From positions 62,001 to 126,000 of the IMG/VR virus record IMGVR_UViG_3300023184_000026: a DNA stretch of 64,000 bases; one strand, given 5' to 3'. The position numbers and the translations under genes are program-made. The first letter of the stretch is position 1. Each line of letters starts with the position of its first letter. This DNA comes from a virus. Positions 53,563 to 62,713 of this stretch are shown piece after piece. The notes under the pieces were generated by a model. The model did not search any database and had not been told where the DNA came from. It worked only from the letters and a program-made list of their open reading frames with translations.

Positions 53563-53565
53563 AAT

Positions 53566-54195
53566 ATGCAAACATCAAATAAAAAAGTATTCGGTATTGG
53601 CGGTTGCGCTCGTAGTGGTAAAGATACATTCGCTTCCATTCTTGCATATAAACTTCAACAGGCGGGTAAATCTGTAAAAAGAATTGCACTGGCCGACCCA
53701 CTAAAGTCGGATGTGAATGATTTCTTGATGAAGAATCTTGGCATTTCTGCATTCACAACTATTCCAGAAGAAAAATCACTCATTCGTCCCATGCTTGTGT
53801 GGTATGGTGATGCTCAACGCAAGCGCACAGATGGTAGATATTGGATTGATTTGGCCAAGAAGACCATTGATGAAACCAATTATGATTATTATATCATAAC
53901 AGATGTTCGTTATGATGCATATGAAAAAGACGAGCTATACTTTCTAAAAAATGAAGTAAATGGAGTATTGTGTCATATCAGCAAATATACTTGGGATATT
54001 CAATGGGGACACAAAGTATTTGTTAAACCCGCTAATGATCATGAACAAGAAAATGATCCAAAGATTGAAGCTGCTGCACATCATTCCATTAAATGGGAAC
54101 ATGTAGAATACAAACTACCAGAAGATTTATTGCTTGACACTCAACTAAATGCTCACGTAGACAAGTTTATGAATATTTGGGTTCAGAAGATCTGA
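53566..54195 (+). CDS. Deoxynucleoside monophosphate kinase, T4 gp1-like
   Basis: The 209-residue protein starts with FGIGGCARSGKDTFASILA, a P-loop (GxxxSGKD) as in phage dNMP kinases, then RIALADPLKSDV, RPMLVWYGDAQRK and YIITDVRYDAYEKDE, which match the substrate-binding ADPLK and DVR motifs of that family. It makes dNDPs for phage DNA synthesis. The gene ends by overlapping a convergent gene by 13 bases. Confidence 0.88.
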   Translation: MQTSNKKVFGIGGCARSGKDTFASILAYKLQQAGKSVKRIALADPLKSDVNDFLMKNLGISAFTTIPEEKSLIRPMLVWYGDAQRKRTDGRYWIDLAKKTIDETNYDYYIITDVRYDAYEKDELYFLKNEVNGVLCHISKYTWDIQWGHKVFVKPANDHEQENDPKIEAAAHHSIKWEHVEYKLPEDLLLDTQLNAHVDKFMNIWVQKI

Positions 54196-54644
54196 CTTTC
54201 TTCGTCATCATCTTCGTCATCATCTTCGTCATCATCATCCTGAATCTGACTTTCAAGCTCTTCTTTTAGTTTAACAAAATCTTCTTGTGTCAAACCAAGA
54301 TCGTTTATGATTGCTGATACCAAGAATGCAAGTTCTCGCTTGCTAAATTTTTGAGTTTTTATTCCTTTGCAAAATTTTTTAGTAATGGCAACCAATAATT
54401 TTTTTATGTCATTTTCTGGCGTGGGATAAATGATGCCAGGTATTGGGTTGCGTTTATTGTGCATGTCGGAGATTTTAGACATTTCTTCCTTTAACATTTT
54501 TTTATATTCATTTTCATCCGAAGCCACACTTTTTACCAATGCTTTTAGTTCGTCAATGTCTCGCTTTTTGACTATTTTTGCAACTGTGAATGTTTTTAGC
54601 ACACCCGTTTTTTGTAATATGTGCGTGAAAGATTTATTTTCCAT
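54183..54644 (-). CDS. Hypothetical protein with Asp/Glu-rich tail
   Basis: From ATG 54644 the protein has 153 residues (an upstream ATG at 54674 adds ten). The N-terminal part is a Lys-rich helix region (VAKIVKKRDIDELKALVKSV) and the C-terminus is a run of Asp and Glu (DDDDEDDDEDDDEE), common in DNA-mimic or histone-like-binding proteins. It is a single minus-strand gene; its start region faces the promoter at 54674. Confidence 0.6.
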   Translation of the reverse strand: MENKSFTHILQKTGVLKTFTVAKIVKKRDIDELKALVKSVASDENEYKKMLKEEMSKISDMHNKRNPIPGIIYPTPENDIKKLLVAITKKFCKGIKTQKFSKRELAFLVSAIINDLGLTQEDFVKLKEELESQIQDDDDEDDDEDDDEESQIF

Positions 54645-54673
54645 CGTTCTTAATAAATATACAGTCATTAGCA

Positions 54674-54701
54674 TTGACAGATGATTTTATTGAGATATAG
54701 T
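54674..54701 (+). promoter_or_regulatory. Promoter, leaderless
   Basis: TTGACA (54674-54679), 16-base spacer, TATAGT (54696-54701); the ATG at 54710 is eight bases on. Confidence 0.7.
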
Positions 54702-54709
54702 ATCAGTAT

Positions 54710-55717
54710 ATGTCTAATCAATTTCTTGTAGAAACTCCCGATCCTGTGCCGGTTGTAACCGAACCCACCCAGCCAGTAAAAAAACTCAAGAATGTGAGTT
54801 TCAGTCAATATAGCAAATGGCTAAAATGTCCAATGGATTGGAAACTTTCATATATTGACAAGTTGGCTCCATATGAAGCAAGCATTCATACCACATTTGG
54901 TACAGCTATTCATGCTGCATTACAAGAATATCTTCGTTTGTTATATACAGTAGGAACTGCTGAAGCAGATGCTTTGGATGCATTTGGCTTGTTCAAGAGA
55001 GAATATGAAGAAGGCTTAAAAGACCTCAAGATTGCAACCGAAGAACAATCCAAGTTGACCGAAGATGAAAGAGATATATTGGGCTTGATTACTCAAGATA
55101 CAGTCAAAGAGTTTGAGAACGATGGTAAAGTTATTCTGGATCATACATTAGCATATGCTCAACGCAGCAAGCATTTTCCAAGTAAAAAATATGAACTTGT
55201 TGGTATTGAACTGCCATTGGAAATTCCATTAAAAGGTGGCACAATATTATACAAAGGCTTTCTTGACATTGTGTTAAAAGACAAAATAACCAAGAAGGTG
55301 CTTATTTTAGATTTCAAGACATCAACCAATGGTTGGAATAAATATCAGAAGGCAGACAGAACCAAGACTGATCAACTGTTGTTGTATAAGCGGTTTTACA
55401 ATCAAATGTTCAAGGTTCCGATGACTGACATCGAAATTGAATTCTTTGTTGTAAAACGCAAACTATACGAGGATGTAGCTTTTCCACAACAACGCATTCA
55501 ACGTATTTCTCCACCCGATGGTAAAATTAGCATGAAACAGGTTGAAACTTCATTCTTGGAGTTTATCAATGCTGGATTTGATGCCGCAGGTGAATATAAT
55601 AAAGACGGTGTGTTTCCCAAGCAACCCGGCAAAGCCAAGAAGAATTGCAAATATTGTATCTTTAAAGAGCTGAAGAACGCCGATGGAAAGTTGTATTGTG
55701 ACGGAAAAGAAAATTGA
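54710..55717 (+). CDS. PD-(D/E)XK nuclease, RecB/Cas4-like
   Basis: The 335-residue protein has SFSQYSKWLKCPMDWKLSY, then FGTAIHAALQEY (the conserved His), YELVGIELPLEI, KGFLDIVL (Asp) and KVLILDFKTS (D-x-K), QLLLYKRFY and a C-terminal C-x2-C (KKNCKYCIF) with a further Cys, as in the PDDEXK_1 family where four Cys can hold an iron-sulphur cluster. It would cut or resect DNA in phage recombination or DNA degradation. Confidence 0.88.
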   Translation: MSNQFLVETPDPVPVVTEPTQPVKKLKNVSFSQYSKWLKCPMDWKLSYIDKLAPYEASIHTTFGTAIHAALQEYLRLLYTVGTAEADALDAFGLFKREYEEGLKDLKIATEEQSKLTEDERDILGLITQDTVKEFENDGKVILDHTLAYAQRSKHFPSKKYELVGIELPLEIPLKGGTILYKGFLDIVLKDKITKKVLILDFKTSTNGWNKYQKADRTKTDQLLLYKRFYNQMFKVPMTDIEIEFFVVKRKLYEDVAFPQQRIQRISPPDGKISMKQVETSFLEFINAGFDAAGEYNKDGVFPKQPGKAKKNCKYCIFKELKNADGKLYCDGKEN

Positions 55718-55802
55718 TAAGTAGTTTTTATATATTAATTTGATTTCTTATATATACGGAATGTTATTTTCATATATATGTATATAGGAAAAACAACAAC
55801 AT

Positions 55803-56012
55803 ATGAAACTAAAATCAAATCACGAAACATCTTTTACCAGTATTCACATTTTTAAAGACAAATATACTTCATTCAAAGAAGCTGGTGTAAGTAGCGGCAT
55901 GACACTGCAAAAGTTAGTCAATCGTTGTGTATATCTATACACCAATGATCCAGACTTCAAAAAGAAAATTGACGACACAAATGCTTTACAAATTAGCGGC
56001 AGTGCATTTTAA
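55803..56012 (+). CDS. Small, possibly ribbon-helix-helix protein
   Basis: The 69-residue product has a strand (FTSIHIFKDKY) followed by two helices (MTLQKLVNRCVYLYTND), which suits a ribbon-helix-helix DNA-binding fold. It is short and lies in front of the second sugar cluster, so it might regulate it; this is a guess. Confidence 0.5.
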   Translation: MKLKSNHETSFTSIHIFKDKYTSFKEAGVSSGMTLQKLVNRCVYLYTNDPDFKKKIDDTNALQISGSAF

Positions 56013-56016
56013 TAAT

Positions 56017-56044
56017 TTGACAATAATCAAATTTAAAACATACT
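56017..56044 (+). promoter_or_regulatory. Sigma70-like promoter
   Basis: TTGACA (56017-56022), 16-base spacer, CATACT (56039-56044), 11 bases before the ATG at 56056. Confidence 0.6.
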
Positions 56045-56055
56045 GAATTTTATAT

Positions 56056-57531
56056 ATGAATAATGGTTATATTCCTCAAAAGGACAGAAAGAAAATTATA
56101 CTACTTTGCGATGACTTGAGAATGCATTCTGGTATTGCCACTATGGCAAGAGAGTTTGTAACTGGACTTGCTGGCAAGTATAATTGGGTTCAAATCGCTG
56201 GCTCTGTTCAACATCCTGAAAAGGGAAAGATAATGAATTTGGACAGTGCAGTAAATATCGGCGCGGGTATCAGCGATGCATATGTTCGTTTATATCCAGT
56301 TGATGGCTATGGCAATCCGGAAATTCTAAATGAAATCATCAAGCTTGAAAAGCCGGACGCTTTGATGCATTTCACCGATCCTCGTTTTTGGGGTTGGTTA
56401 TATCAGATGGAACGTGAACTTCGTCAAAAGATGCCAATTGGTTATTATAGTATTTGGGATGATTTACCGTATCCAATGTATAATCGTGCGTTTTATGAAA
56501 GCTGCGATTGGATTGGTTGCATCAGCAAACAAACCAAGAATATTGTTGACGGGGTCTTGGGTTCTGTATTAAACAAGCCAACCACGGTGTCTTATGTGCC
56601 ACATGGCATCAACACCAAGACATTTAGACCATTGACAAGTGAGTCTGAACTAAAAGAACTGAATGTGGTAAAAAAGCAATTATTCAAGAAAGATTATAAC
56701 TATGTTATTTTTTATAACAATCGTAACATTCGTCGCAAGCAAACCAGCACAATCATGCTTGCTTATAGAAACTTCTGTGATAATTTAACCAAAGAAGAAG
56801 CATCCAAATGTGTATTGTTTATGCATACTCCTCCACTGGATGATGCGGGTACCGACTTGTTGGCATGTAAGACCGCTTTCTGTCCCGATTATGATGTCGT
56901 TTTCAGTACTGACAAGATCATGCCAGATCGTCTAAATCAGTACTATAATATTTCCGATGTTACAATCAATCTTTCTGATAATGAGGGATTTGGACTTGGA
57001 ACGGCGGAAAGTATCGCCGCTGGCACACCCATTATCGTAACAGTAACCGGTGGTTTGCAAGATCAATGTGGATTTACAGATGAAAATGGTAATCCTGTGG
57101 GGTTTGATACAAACTGGGGAACCAATGCGGATGGTAGATACAAGAATCACGGTACTTGGGTTACACCAATATTTCCCGGTGCAAGAATGGTACAGGGAAG
57201 TATTCCTACACCATATATTCTCGCAGATTATGCTCGCTGGGAAGATGCTGCTGTAGCAATGATGCACTGGTATGAAGTTGGTCGCGACAATCGCAAAGAT
57301 CGCGGATCAAAGGGACGTGAATGGCTCATGAGTTCAGAAGGATTGAGTTCCGAGAGAATGTGTGAAACTATGGCAGTTGGAATTGACAACATGTTATCAA
57401 ATTGGAAGGGCAGAGAACGCTTCAACATTCATCGTCATGATGAATATGTTGGGCACAACATGCCAAACAAAAGCCTTGGTTTCATTATACCAAAGATTGA
57501 CAGAGCAGAAGCAAAAAACAAATTCAACTAA
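56056..57531 (+). CDS. GT-B (GT4-like) glycosyltransferase
   Basis: The 491-residue protein begins KKIILLCDDLRMHSGIATMA, an N-terminal Rossmann domain with the glycine loop of GT4 enzymes. YVPHGINTKTF is the inter-domain segment and DNEGFGLGTAESIAAGTPII is the E-x7-E donor-binding motif. It would transfer a sugar from a nucleotide donor. It is the first gene of the second surface-sugar cluster and has its own promoter. Confidence 0.88.
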   Translation: MNNGYIPQKDRKKIILLCDDLRMHSGIATMAREFVTGLAGKYNWVQIAGSVQHPEKGKIMNLDSAVNIGAGISDAYVRLYPVDGYGNPEILNEIIKLEKPDALMHFTDPRFWGWLYQMERELRQKMPIGYYSIWDDLPYPMYNRAFYESCDWIGCISKQTKNIVDGVLGSVLNKPTTVSYVPHGINTKTFRPLTSESELKELNVVKKQLFKKDYNYVIFYNNRNIRRKQTSTIMLAYRNFCDNLTKEEASKCVLFMHTPPLDDAGTDLLACKTAFCPDYDVVFSTDKIMPDRLNQYYNISDVTINLSDNEGFGLGTAESIAAGTPIIVTVTGGLQDQCGFTDENGNPVGFDTNWGTNADGRYKNHGTWVTPIFPGARMVQGSIPTPYILADYARWEDAAVAMMHWYEVGRDNRKDRGSKGREWLMSSEGLSSERMCETMAVGIDNMLSNWKGRERFNIHRHDEYVGHNMPNKSLGFIIPKIDRAEAKNKFN

Positions 57532-57544
57532 ACTAAAAAATATT

Positions 57545-57736
57545 ATGGCAAAAGCACTAACAAAAGACGAAGCAAAGACAAAAGTTTACGAGCTAACAAA
57601 ACAGCTCGCTGAAATCCGCAAGGAGAAAAAATCGGCAAATGTTGATTTTAAGGATCGCATCAATGACGTGGAAAATGAAATTGAAGCAATCATTGATGAA
57701 CAAGAAGCCCAGAATACGGCTGGAACAACTCCGTAA
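57545..57736 (+). CDS. Small coiled-coil protein
   Basis: From ATG 57545 the 63-residue product is one charged helix (KVYELTKQLAEIRKEKKSAN...EIEAIIDEQEA) with a short flexible end. It lies between two GT-B genes. No family recognised. Confidence 0.6.
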   Translation: MAKALTKDEAKTKVYELTKQLAEIRKEKKSANVDFKDRINDVENEIEAIIDEQEAQNTAGTTP

Positions 57737-57762
57737 TAATAAAATAAAGGTTATATAAAACT

Positions 57763-59070
57763 ATGAGTAATGAAATAAAACCTGTGTGTGTAATCCAAGG
57801 ACCGGTGGCATCTCGTAGTGGTTACGGAGATCACTGTTTTGCAATTGTGTCCGACATCATCAAGTGGGACAAGTTTGATGTCAAAATTGTACCTATGCGT
57901 TGGGGGGTTTGTCCAAACACAATGCTTGATGACGAAACTCGACCGATGGTTAAAGAAATTAAAAGTAAAATACTCACTACCAACCTTACATCGCAACCGG
58001 AATTATTTATTCAGGTATCAATACCCAACGAATTTCAGCCTCGGGGAAAATATAACATCGGAATTACAGCCGGAATAGAATCGACCGCACCAAGAGCGGA
58101 ATGGATTGAGGGATTAAATAGAATGAATCTTAACATCGTTCCTTCTGTTTTTTCTAAAGAGGTTTTCATTAAAACAATATATGATCGACGAGATGATAAA
58201 ACAGGTATGAACGACAAGCTTCAGTTGAACAAACCAATTGAAGTTGTATTTGAAGGAGTGGATACCAATATTTACAAAAAAACATCAGAGCCATCTAAAG
58301 ATATTGATTTGGCACTTGAGTCAATACCTGAGACATTTTGTTATTTGTTCGTCGGACATTGGTTGCAAGGTGATATTGGCGCGGATAGAAAAGATATTGG
58401 GATGCTTATAAAGATATTTAGCGAGGTGTTTAAAAATAAAAATAATCCACCCGCATTGATACTCAAAACAAGTGGAGCAACATTCTCAAAGGTAGATAAG
58501 ACCGAAATATTAAAGAAAATAAATGATATTAGATCTACATTGTCTGGAAATCTACCAAACATATATTTGATCCATGGTGATCTTACACCGGTCGAATTGA
58601 ATAGACTATATAATCATCCAAAAATAAAAGCGCACGCCAGTCTTACCCATGGTGAAGGATTTGGGCGTCCGTTGTTGGAAGCAACTTTGAGTGGCAAGCC
58701 GCTTCTCACTACAAATTGGAGTGGACACATAGATTTCTTGCCCGAAAATTTGGCAAATCTTCTACCTGGTACACTAGTCAATATTCCTCCAAGTGCATGC
58801 AATGATTGGTTAATCAAAGAATCCCAATGGTTCAACGCCAATTACAGCATTGCTGCTCAAAAGCTGGAAGATATATACGAAAATTATATAAACTATATTC
58901 CAAAGTCAGAAAAGCTGCGTATTCAAAATAATGAGAGATTTAATCTCGAAGAAGCCGGTAAGAAATTGATTGAAGTATTGGAAAAGAATTTGCCAGTGTT
59001 TGAAAAGAAAGTCGCAATCACTCTACCAAAGTTCAAGAAAATAACAGCACCAACACCAGTCGCTGGATGA
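57763..59070 (+). CDS. GT-B (GT4-like) glycosyltransferase
   Basis: The 435-residue protein has an N-terminal domain with GPVASRSGYGDHCFAI, the segment EVVFEGVDTNIY between domains, LFVGHW as the first strand of the second domain, and HGEGFGRPLLEATLSGKPLL, the E-x7-E donor site. It ends with a Lys/Pro-rich tail. It is ATGA-coupled to the GT2 gene that follows, so the two probably build the same glycan. Confidence 0.88.
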   Translation: MSNEIKPVCVIQGPVASRSGYGDHCFAIVSDIIKWDKFDVKIVPMRWGVCPNTMLDDETRPMVKEIKSKILTTNLTSQPELFIQVSIPNEFQPRGKYNIGITAGIESTAPRAEWIEGLNRMNLNIVPSVFSKEVFIKTIYDRRDDKTGMNDKLQLNKPIEVVFEGVDTNIYKKTSEPSKDIDLALESIPETFCYLFVGHWLQGDIGADRKDIGMLIKIFSEVFKNKNNPPALILKTSGATFSKVDKTEILKKINDIRSTLSGNLPNIYLIHGDLTPVELNRLYNHPKIKAHASLTHGEGFGRPLLEATLSGKPLLTTNWSGHIDFLPENLANLLPGTLVNIPPSACNDWLIKESQWFNANYSIAAQKLEDIYENYINYIPKSEKLRIQNNERFNLEEAGKKLIEVLEKNLPVFEKKVAITLPKFKKITAPTPVAG

Positions 59071-59747
59071 AAATAAGTTATTTAGTAACTTGCAAGAATG
59101 AGACACTTGAGCTTCTGCAACTGATTGAGAAGCTCAAGACTCATATAGACTTTGTTGCCCCAAACGATGAAGTTGTTATACTGGATGATTTTTCGGATAA
59201 CGAAGATACAAAGAAAATTCTTGCCAAAGCAAAAAGTTATGGGTTCACTGTTGTTCAACATGCACTAAACAAAAATTTTGCTGAACATAAAAATTATGGT
59301 AGTAAGCGTTGTGTGGGCGACTTCGTGTGTCAAATCGACGCCGATGAATATTTGTTTCCAAATCTGTTGAATAATATGCACGAAATCATTGATTCAAATC
59401 CAACGGTTGAATTGTATAGAGTTCCGCGCGTCAATATTGTACGAGGTGCCACAGACAGTGATGCCAGAAACTGGGGATGGCGTGTATCAAAATTATTGGA
59501 GTTTGGTGACTTGCCTATTATAAATTGGGGCAATGGAGATTATCAATCTCGTATTTATAAAAATAGTTTAAGAATACAATGGCACAAGCCATTGCACGAA
59601 ACAATTACGGGAGCATCTATTGTGGCAGATCTTCCAAAAGAAATTGATTATGCTATTATTCATTACAAGACAATAGATAGACAAAGATCACAAAACGAAT
59701 TTTACAATAAGAACTGGTCAGTAAAAGCCAACATGGGACAAGGATAA
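59067..59747 (+). CDS. Family 2 glycosyltransferase
   Basis: The 226-residue protein has the GT-A pattern: ISYLVTCKNE, VVILDDFSDNEDT and CQIDADEYLFP (the D-x-D site), followed by ETITGASI and an acidic helix. The C-terminus is short. Both ends are coupled to neighbours: ATGA at the start, and TAATG at 59745-59749 at the end. Confidence 0.85.
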   Translation: MKISYLVTCKNETLELLQLIEKLKTHIDFVAPNDEVVILDDFSDNEDTKKILAKAKSYGFTVVQHALNKNFAEHKNYGSKRCVGDFVCQIDADEYLFPNLLNNMHEIIDSNPTVELYRVPRVNIVRGATDSDARNWGWRVSKLLEFGDLPIINWGNGDYQSRIYKNSLRIQWHKPLHETITGASIVADLPKEIDYAIIHYKTIDRQRSQNEFYNKNWSVKANMGQG

Positions 59748-60688
59748 TGAAAATTGGACTGCACGCACCAGCAATAGATGACCGTGGAAATGGTACTGTA
59801 ATGTATGATTATGCTCATGCACTGAGAAATGTGTTGGGGTACGAACCGGTGATAATAAGTTCGGCGGCAAAATCCACACACGTAGAATCTAGATTTTCCG
59901 AATTTAAATGTTGTCTATATGAAAATATGTCGGAGGAAATACCGAACATAGTAGACAAAGAAAATATTGATGTACTTTACATGACTCGTGCCGGTGGAAA
60001 TGAATTTTTTCCCACTAACTGTAAAACCGCAATACATTGTGTGTTTAGTATGCAGGAACCGCATGGAACAGTGTATGCAGGAGTGAGCGAATGGTTGGCT
60101 AAATATTTCAAAAAGGAACTGTGGGTTCCTCATATCATAAATCTACCAAAAACAAATGAAACTCTACATGATGATTTAGGTGTACCTAAAAGTGCCTTTG
60201 TGATTGGTAGAGTGGGTGGTTATAATCAATTCGACATAAAAGATGCACAGGTGGCGGTTCAGCAAGCACTCGTCTCCAGAAATGATTTGTGGGCAATTTT
60301 CTTAAATACCAAGCCATTTGTGGAACATCCACGCGCATTATTCATACCATTCAATCCAAGTAATTTATACAAAAGCAAGTTTATCAACACGTGCGATGCT
60401 ATGATACACGCACGTTCGGACGGAGAAACTTTTGGATTGGCGATTGGAGAATTTTCATCATTCAACAAGCCTGTATTCACATATGACGCACCATATTGGT
60501 GGTATATGCGAGCACACATTGATATGCTTGGTGACAAGGCTTTGAAATATAAAAATAAAGAAGAACTACTTTCTTATTTATTACAAATTGACAAACCGTA
60601 TGTAAAGGATGTAGAATGGGATTGTTATTCAATCAAATTCTCACCAAAAAACGTAATAGAACGATTCAACAAAATATTCATCACATGA
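59747..60688 (+). CDS. GT-B-like glycosyltransferase
   Basis: The 313-residue protein begins MKIGLHAPAIDDRGNGTVMY with a glycine loop, has FVIGRVGGYNQFDIKDAQVA at the start of the second domain and ARSDGETFGLAIGEFSSF as the donor-binding acidic motif. It is shorter than most GT4 enzymes. It overlaps the FkbM gene by ATGA. Confidence 0.75.
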   Translation: MKIGLHAPAIDDRGNGTVMYDYAHALRNVLGYEPVIISSAAKSTHVESRFSEFKCCLYENMSEEIPNIVDKENIDVLYMTRAGGNEFFPTNCKTAIHCVFSMQEPHGTVYAGVSEWLAKYFKKELWVPHIINLPKTNETLHDDLGVPKSAFVIGRVGGYNQFDIKDAQVAVQQALVSRNDLWAIFLNTKPFVEHPRALFIPFNPSNLYKSKFINTCDAMIHARSDGETFGLAIGEFSSFNKPVFTYDAPYWWYMRAHIDMLGDKALKYKNKEELLSYLLQIDKPYVKDVEWDCYSIKFSPKNVIERFNKIFIT

Positions 60689-61260
60689 CAAATCACTTTT
60701 TAGACATAGGGGCAAATTCAGGAAACACCTTCGACTTGTTTCTGAATCAACACGAAGAATATTACGGATGGAATGTGTGGTGCTTCGAGCCGTCGCCAAA
60801 ACACATGAACTCATTGTTAGATAAGGCCAGACAAGTTTCTGGCAGATTTAACGTTGTGGTGTGTCCATTCGGTTTATCGGGAACAACGACGGTCGTTCCG
60901 TTCTATGAAATGGTAAATAACACGGTGTCGGATTCGTTTATTAAAACCGGATTATATGCTACATTAGACCCCGCGCCAAAGTATAATGTTATAGGTTCGT
61001 GCGTGTCGATAGTAGAATTTATGGACATTTACACGTTCGACGGAGATTCAGTAGTTCTAAAAGTCGATTGCGAAGGTTCGGAATATGATTTGTATGAAAA
61101 TTTACTAACGCGACCGGACCTTTTATCAAGAATAAAATTGATATACAATGAGTGGCATCCGGCGTGGAATGATATGGATGTGGGGAGAAGAATTAGAGCT
61201 GAGAAAATTATCAATCGTTTCAATGCATATCCGATAAAATTTACAGATTGGGCTTTTTAA
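60685..61260 (+). CDS. FkbM-family methyltransferase
   Basis: From ATG 60685 the protein has 191 residues: HFLDIGANSGNTFDLF is SAM motif I, VWCFEPSPKH motif II and VVLKVDCEGSEYDLYENL the FkbM acidic motif. It is the third FkbM-type enzyme of the window. It probably O-methylates a sugar of the glycan made here. Confidence 0.87.
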   Translation: MTNHFLDIGANSGNTFDLFLNQHEEYYGWNVWCFEPSPKHMNSLLDKARQVSGRFNVVVCPFGLSGTTTVVPFYEMVNNTVSDSFIKTGLYATLDPAPKYNVIGSCVSIVEFMDIYTFDGDSVVLKVDCEGSEYDLYENLLTRPDLLSRIKLIYNEWHPAWNDMDVGRRIRAEKIINRFNAYPIKFTDWAF

Positions 61261-61262
61261 TT

Positions 61263-61907
61263 ATGAACAAACAAAATTTATTATTGATAACATCGCACAG
61301 ACAAATGGAAGAATTGGATCTTTTAGGAAAATTCTTGAATAGAACATCTGTGATTAAAAATTTCGATTTGATACTCCACGTAAATAAATCTGATGTGGAT
61401 TTGGGGTATATACAAAGATGTTTTATTAAATATCCAAATGTACATAAACATCTTATTTTTACCACCAAAAATGCCGGATACGCTTTGGGCACTCATGAGA
61501 CCATTGCTAATTTATATCATCATTTTTCTAAATATGAAAATGTGTTGCATGTCCACCCCGACGTTTTCATATTGGATGAAAATAAGTTATTGAATATTAT
61601 CAATAATGATACGGAATATGCATTGATATTGTCTCAGTGTAATTTACCAAAACTTCAAATGCTTAGCACGGATATGTTTATTATACGTCCAAAGTTATTA
61701 CCGTTTAATATATTCTCAAATTTTGTCTTGGAAGAGTATAAAAACGTAATCTGCGAAACGTTTCTGGAAATGGAAATCAATAAGCACAATATTTCTCATA
61801 AGTTTGTCAAAAGATATGACAACGATTATTGGCAACTAAGGCGTCCGTGCCTGTGGGGTGGTTGGCATGAACATAATTTACAACCTATAAGAGAATTTTT
61901 AAGATGA
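61263..61907 (+). CDS. Glycosyltransferase-like protein
   Basis: The 214-residue protein has LLLITSHRQMEELDLLGKFL, DLILHVNKSD and VLHVHPDVFILDE, where the D-x-F/acidic pair stands in the D-x-D position of a GT-A fold. It ends with LWGGWHEHNLQP. The family is not certain. It lies between sugar genes and starts two bases after the FkbM stop. Confidence 0.6.
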   Translation: MNKQNLLLITSHRQMEELDLLGKFLNRTSVIKNFDLILHVNKSDVDLGYIQRCFIKYPNVHKHLIFTTKNAGYALGTHETIANLYHHFSKYENVLHVHPDVFILDENKLLNIINNDTEYALILSQCNLPKLQMLSTDMFIIRPKLLPFNIFSNFVLEEYKNVICETFLEMEINKHNISHKFVKRYDNDYWQLRRPCLWGGWHEHNLQPIREFLR

Positions 61908-61954
61908 ATATTGGAATGCACATCCGAGATTATTCAATTTAAATTCGAGAGAAA

Positions 61955-62713
61955 ATGAAAATTACTACTATCATAAACTATTGCACAAATGACTATATGT
62001 TTCTTAAGCCATGCATTGATGCTGCGTTGAAAGTTTCACACAAATTAATTGTACCATTTTGCACACATTTTCACGATGGAACTGAACAAGATCAAGAGTT
62101 ATTAATGAAGTCCGCTAGTGAAAATCCAAAAGCCGAGTTTGTTGAATTTGAATATAATAAAAATGAATCATCCAGATGGCATTGCAATATTTCAAGAAAG
62201 ATTGGCACAATGCTTGCACCAGAAGAGACCGATTATTTTATGTTCTTGGATACTGATGAAATCATCGTTCCGGAAATTTTTAATGAATGGTGGAAAGAAC
62301 AACAAATCAATCCATTGGTGAGCTATAAGCTGTCAAATTACTTTTATTTCAGGGATTTCAAATATCAATGCAATGAATGGCAGGATTCAATTGCGCTAGT
62401 ACAAAAAGGAACATTCACTGAAGACCAATTCATAATGCATCCACACGAACGTTCTGGTGTGTTTGATTATGTGCCATCCCATCTTCGTGCCAGAAATGTT
62501 ACATATAACGGTAAGCCATTCATACATCATTATTCTTGGGTTCGTTCCAAAGAAGCTATGTTGAAGAAAGTAAGCTGCTGGAGTCACAACAAGGATCAGG
62601 ATTGGTCTTCACTGGTTGAAAAAGAGTTTAGTGAACCATTTCGTGGCAAGGATATGATATTTAAATTTGAATACAAAACCGTATATCCATATTTGAATAT
62701 TAAAATAGAATGA
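61955..62713 (+). CDS. Family 2-like glycosyltransferase
   Basis: The 252-residue protein starts ITTIINYCTNDYMFLKPCID and has YFMFLDTDEIIVPEIFNEWW, a D-x-D site in a GT-A fold. IHHYSWVRSKEAMLKKV near the end is typical of the acceptor-side segment in some GT2 relatives. It is ATGA-coupled to the next gene. Confidence 0.75.
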   Translation: MKITTIINYCTNDYMFLKPCIDAALKVSHKLIVPFCTHFHDGTEQDQELLMKSASENPKAEFVEFEYNKNESSRWHCNISRKIGTMLAPEETDYFMFLDTDEIIVPEIFNEWWKEQQINPLVSYKLSNYFYFRDFKYQCNEWQDSIALVQKGTFTEDQFIMHPHERSGVFDYVPSHLRARNVTYNGKPFIHHYSWVRSKEAMLKKVSCWSHNKDQDWSSLVEKEFSEPFRGKDMIFKFEYKTVYPYLNIKIE

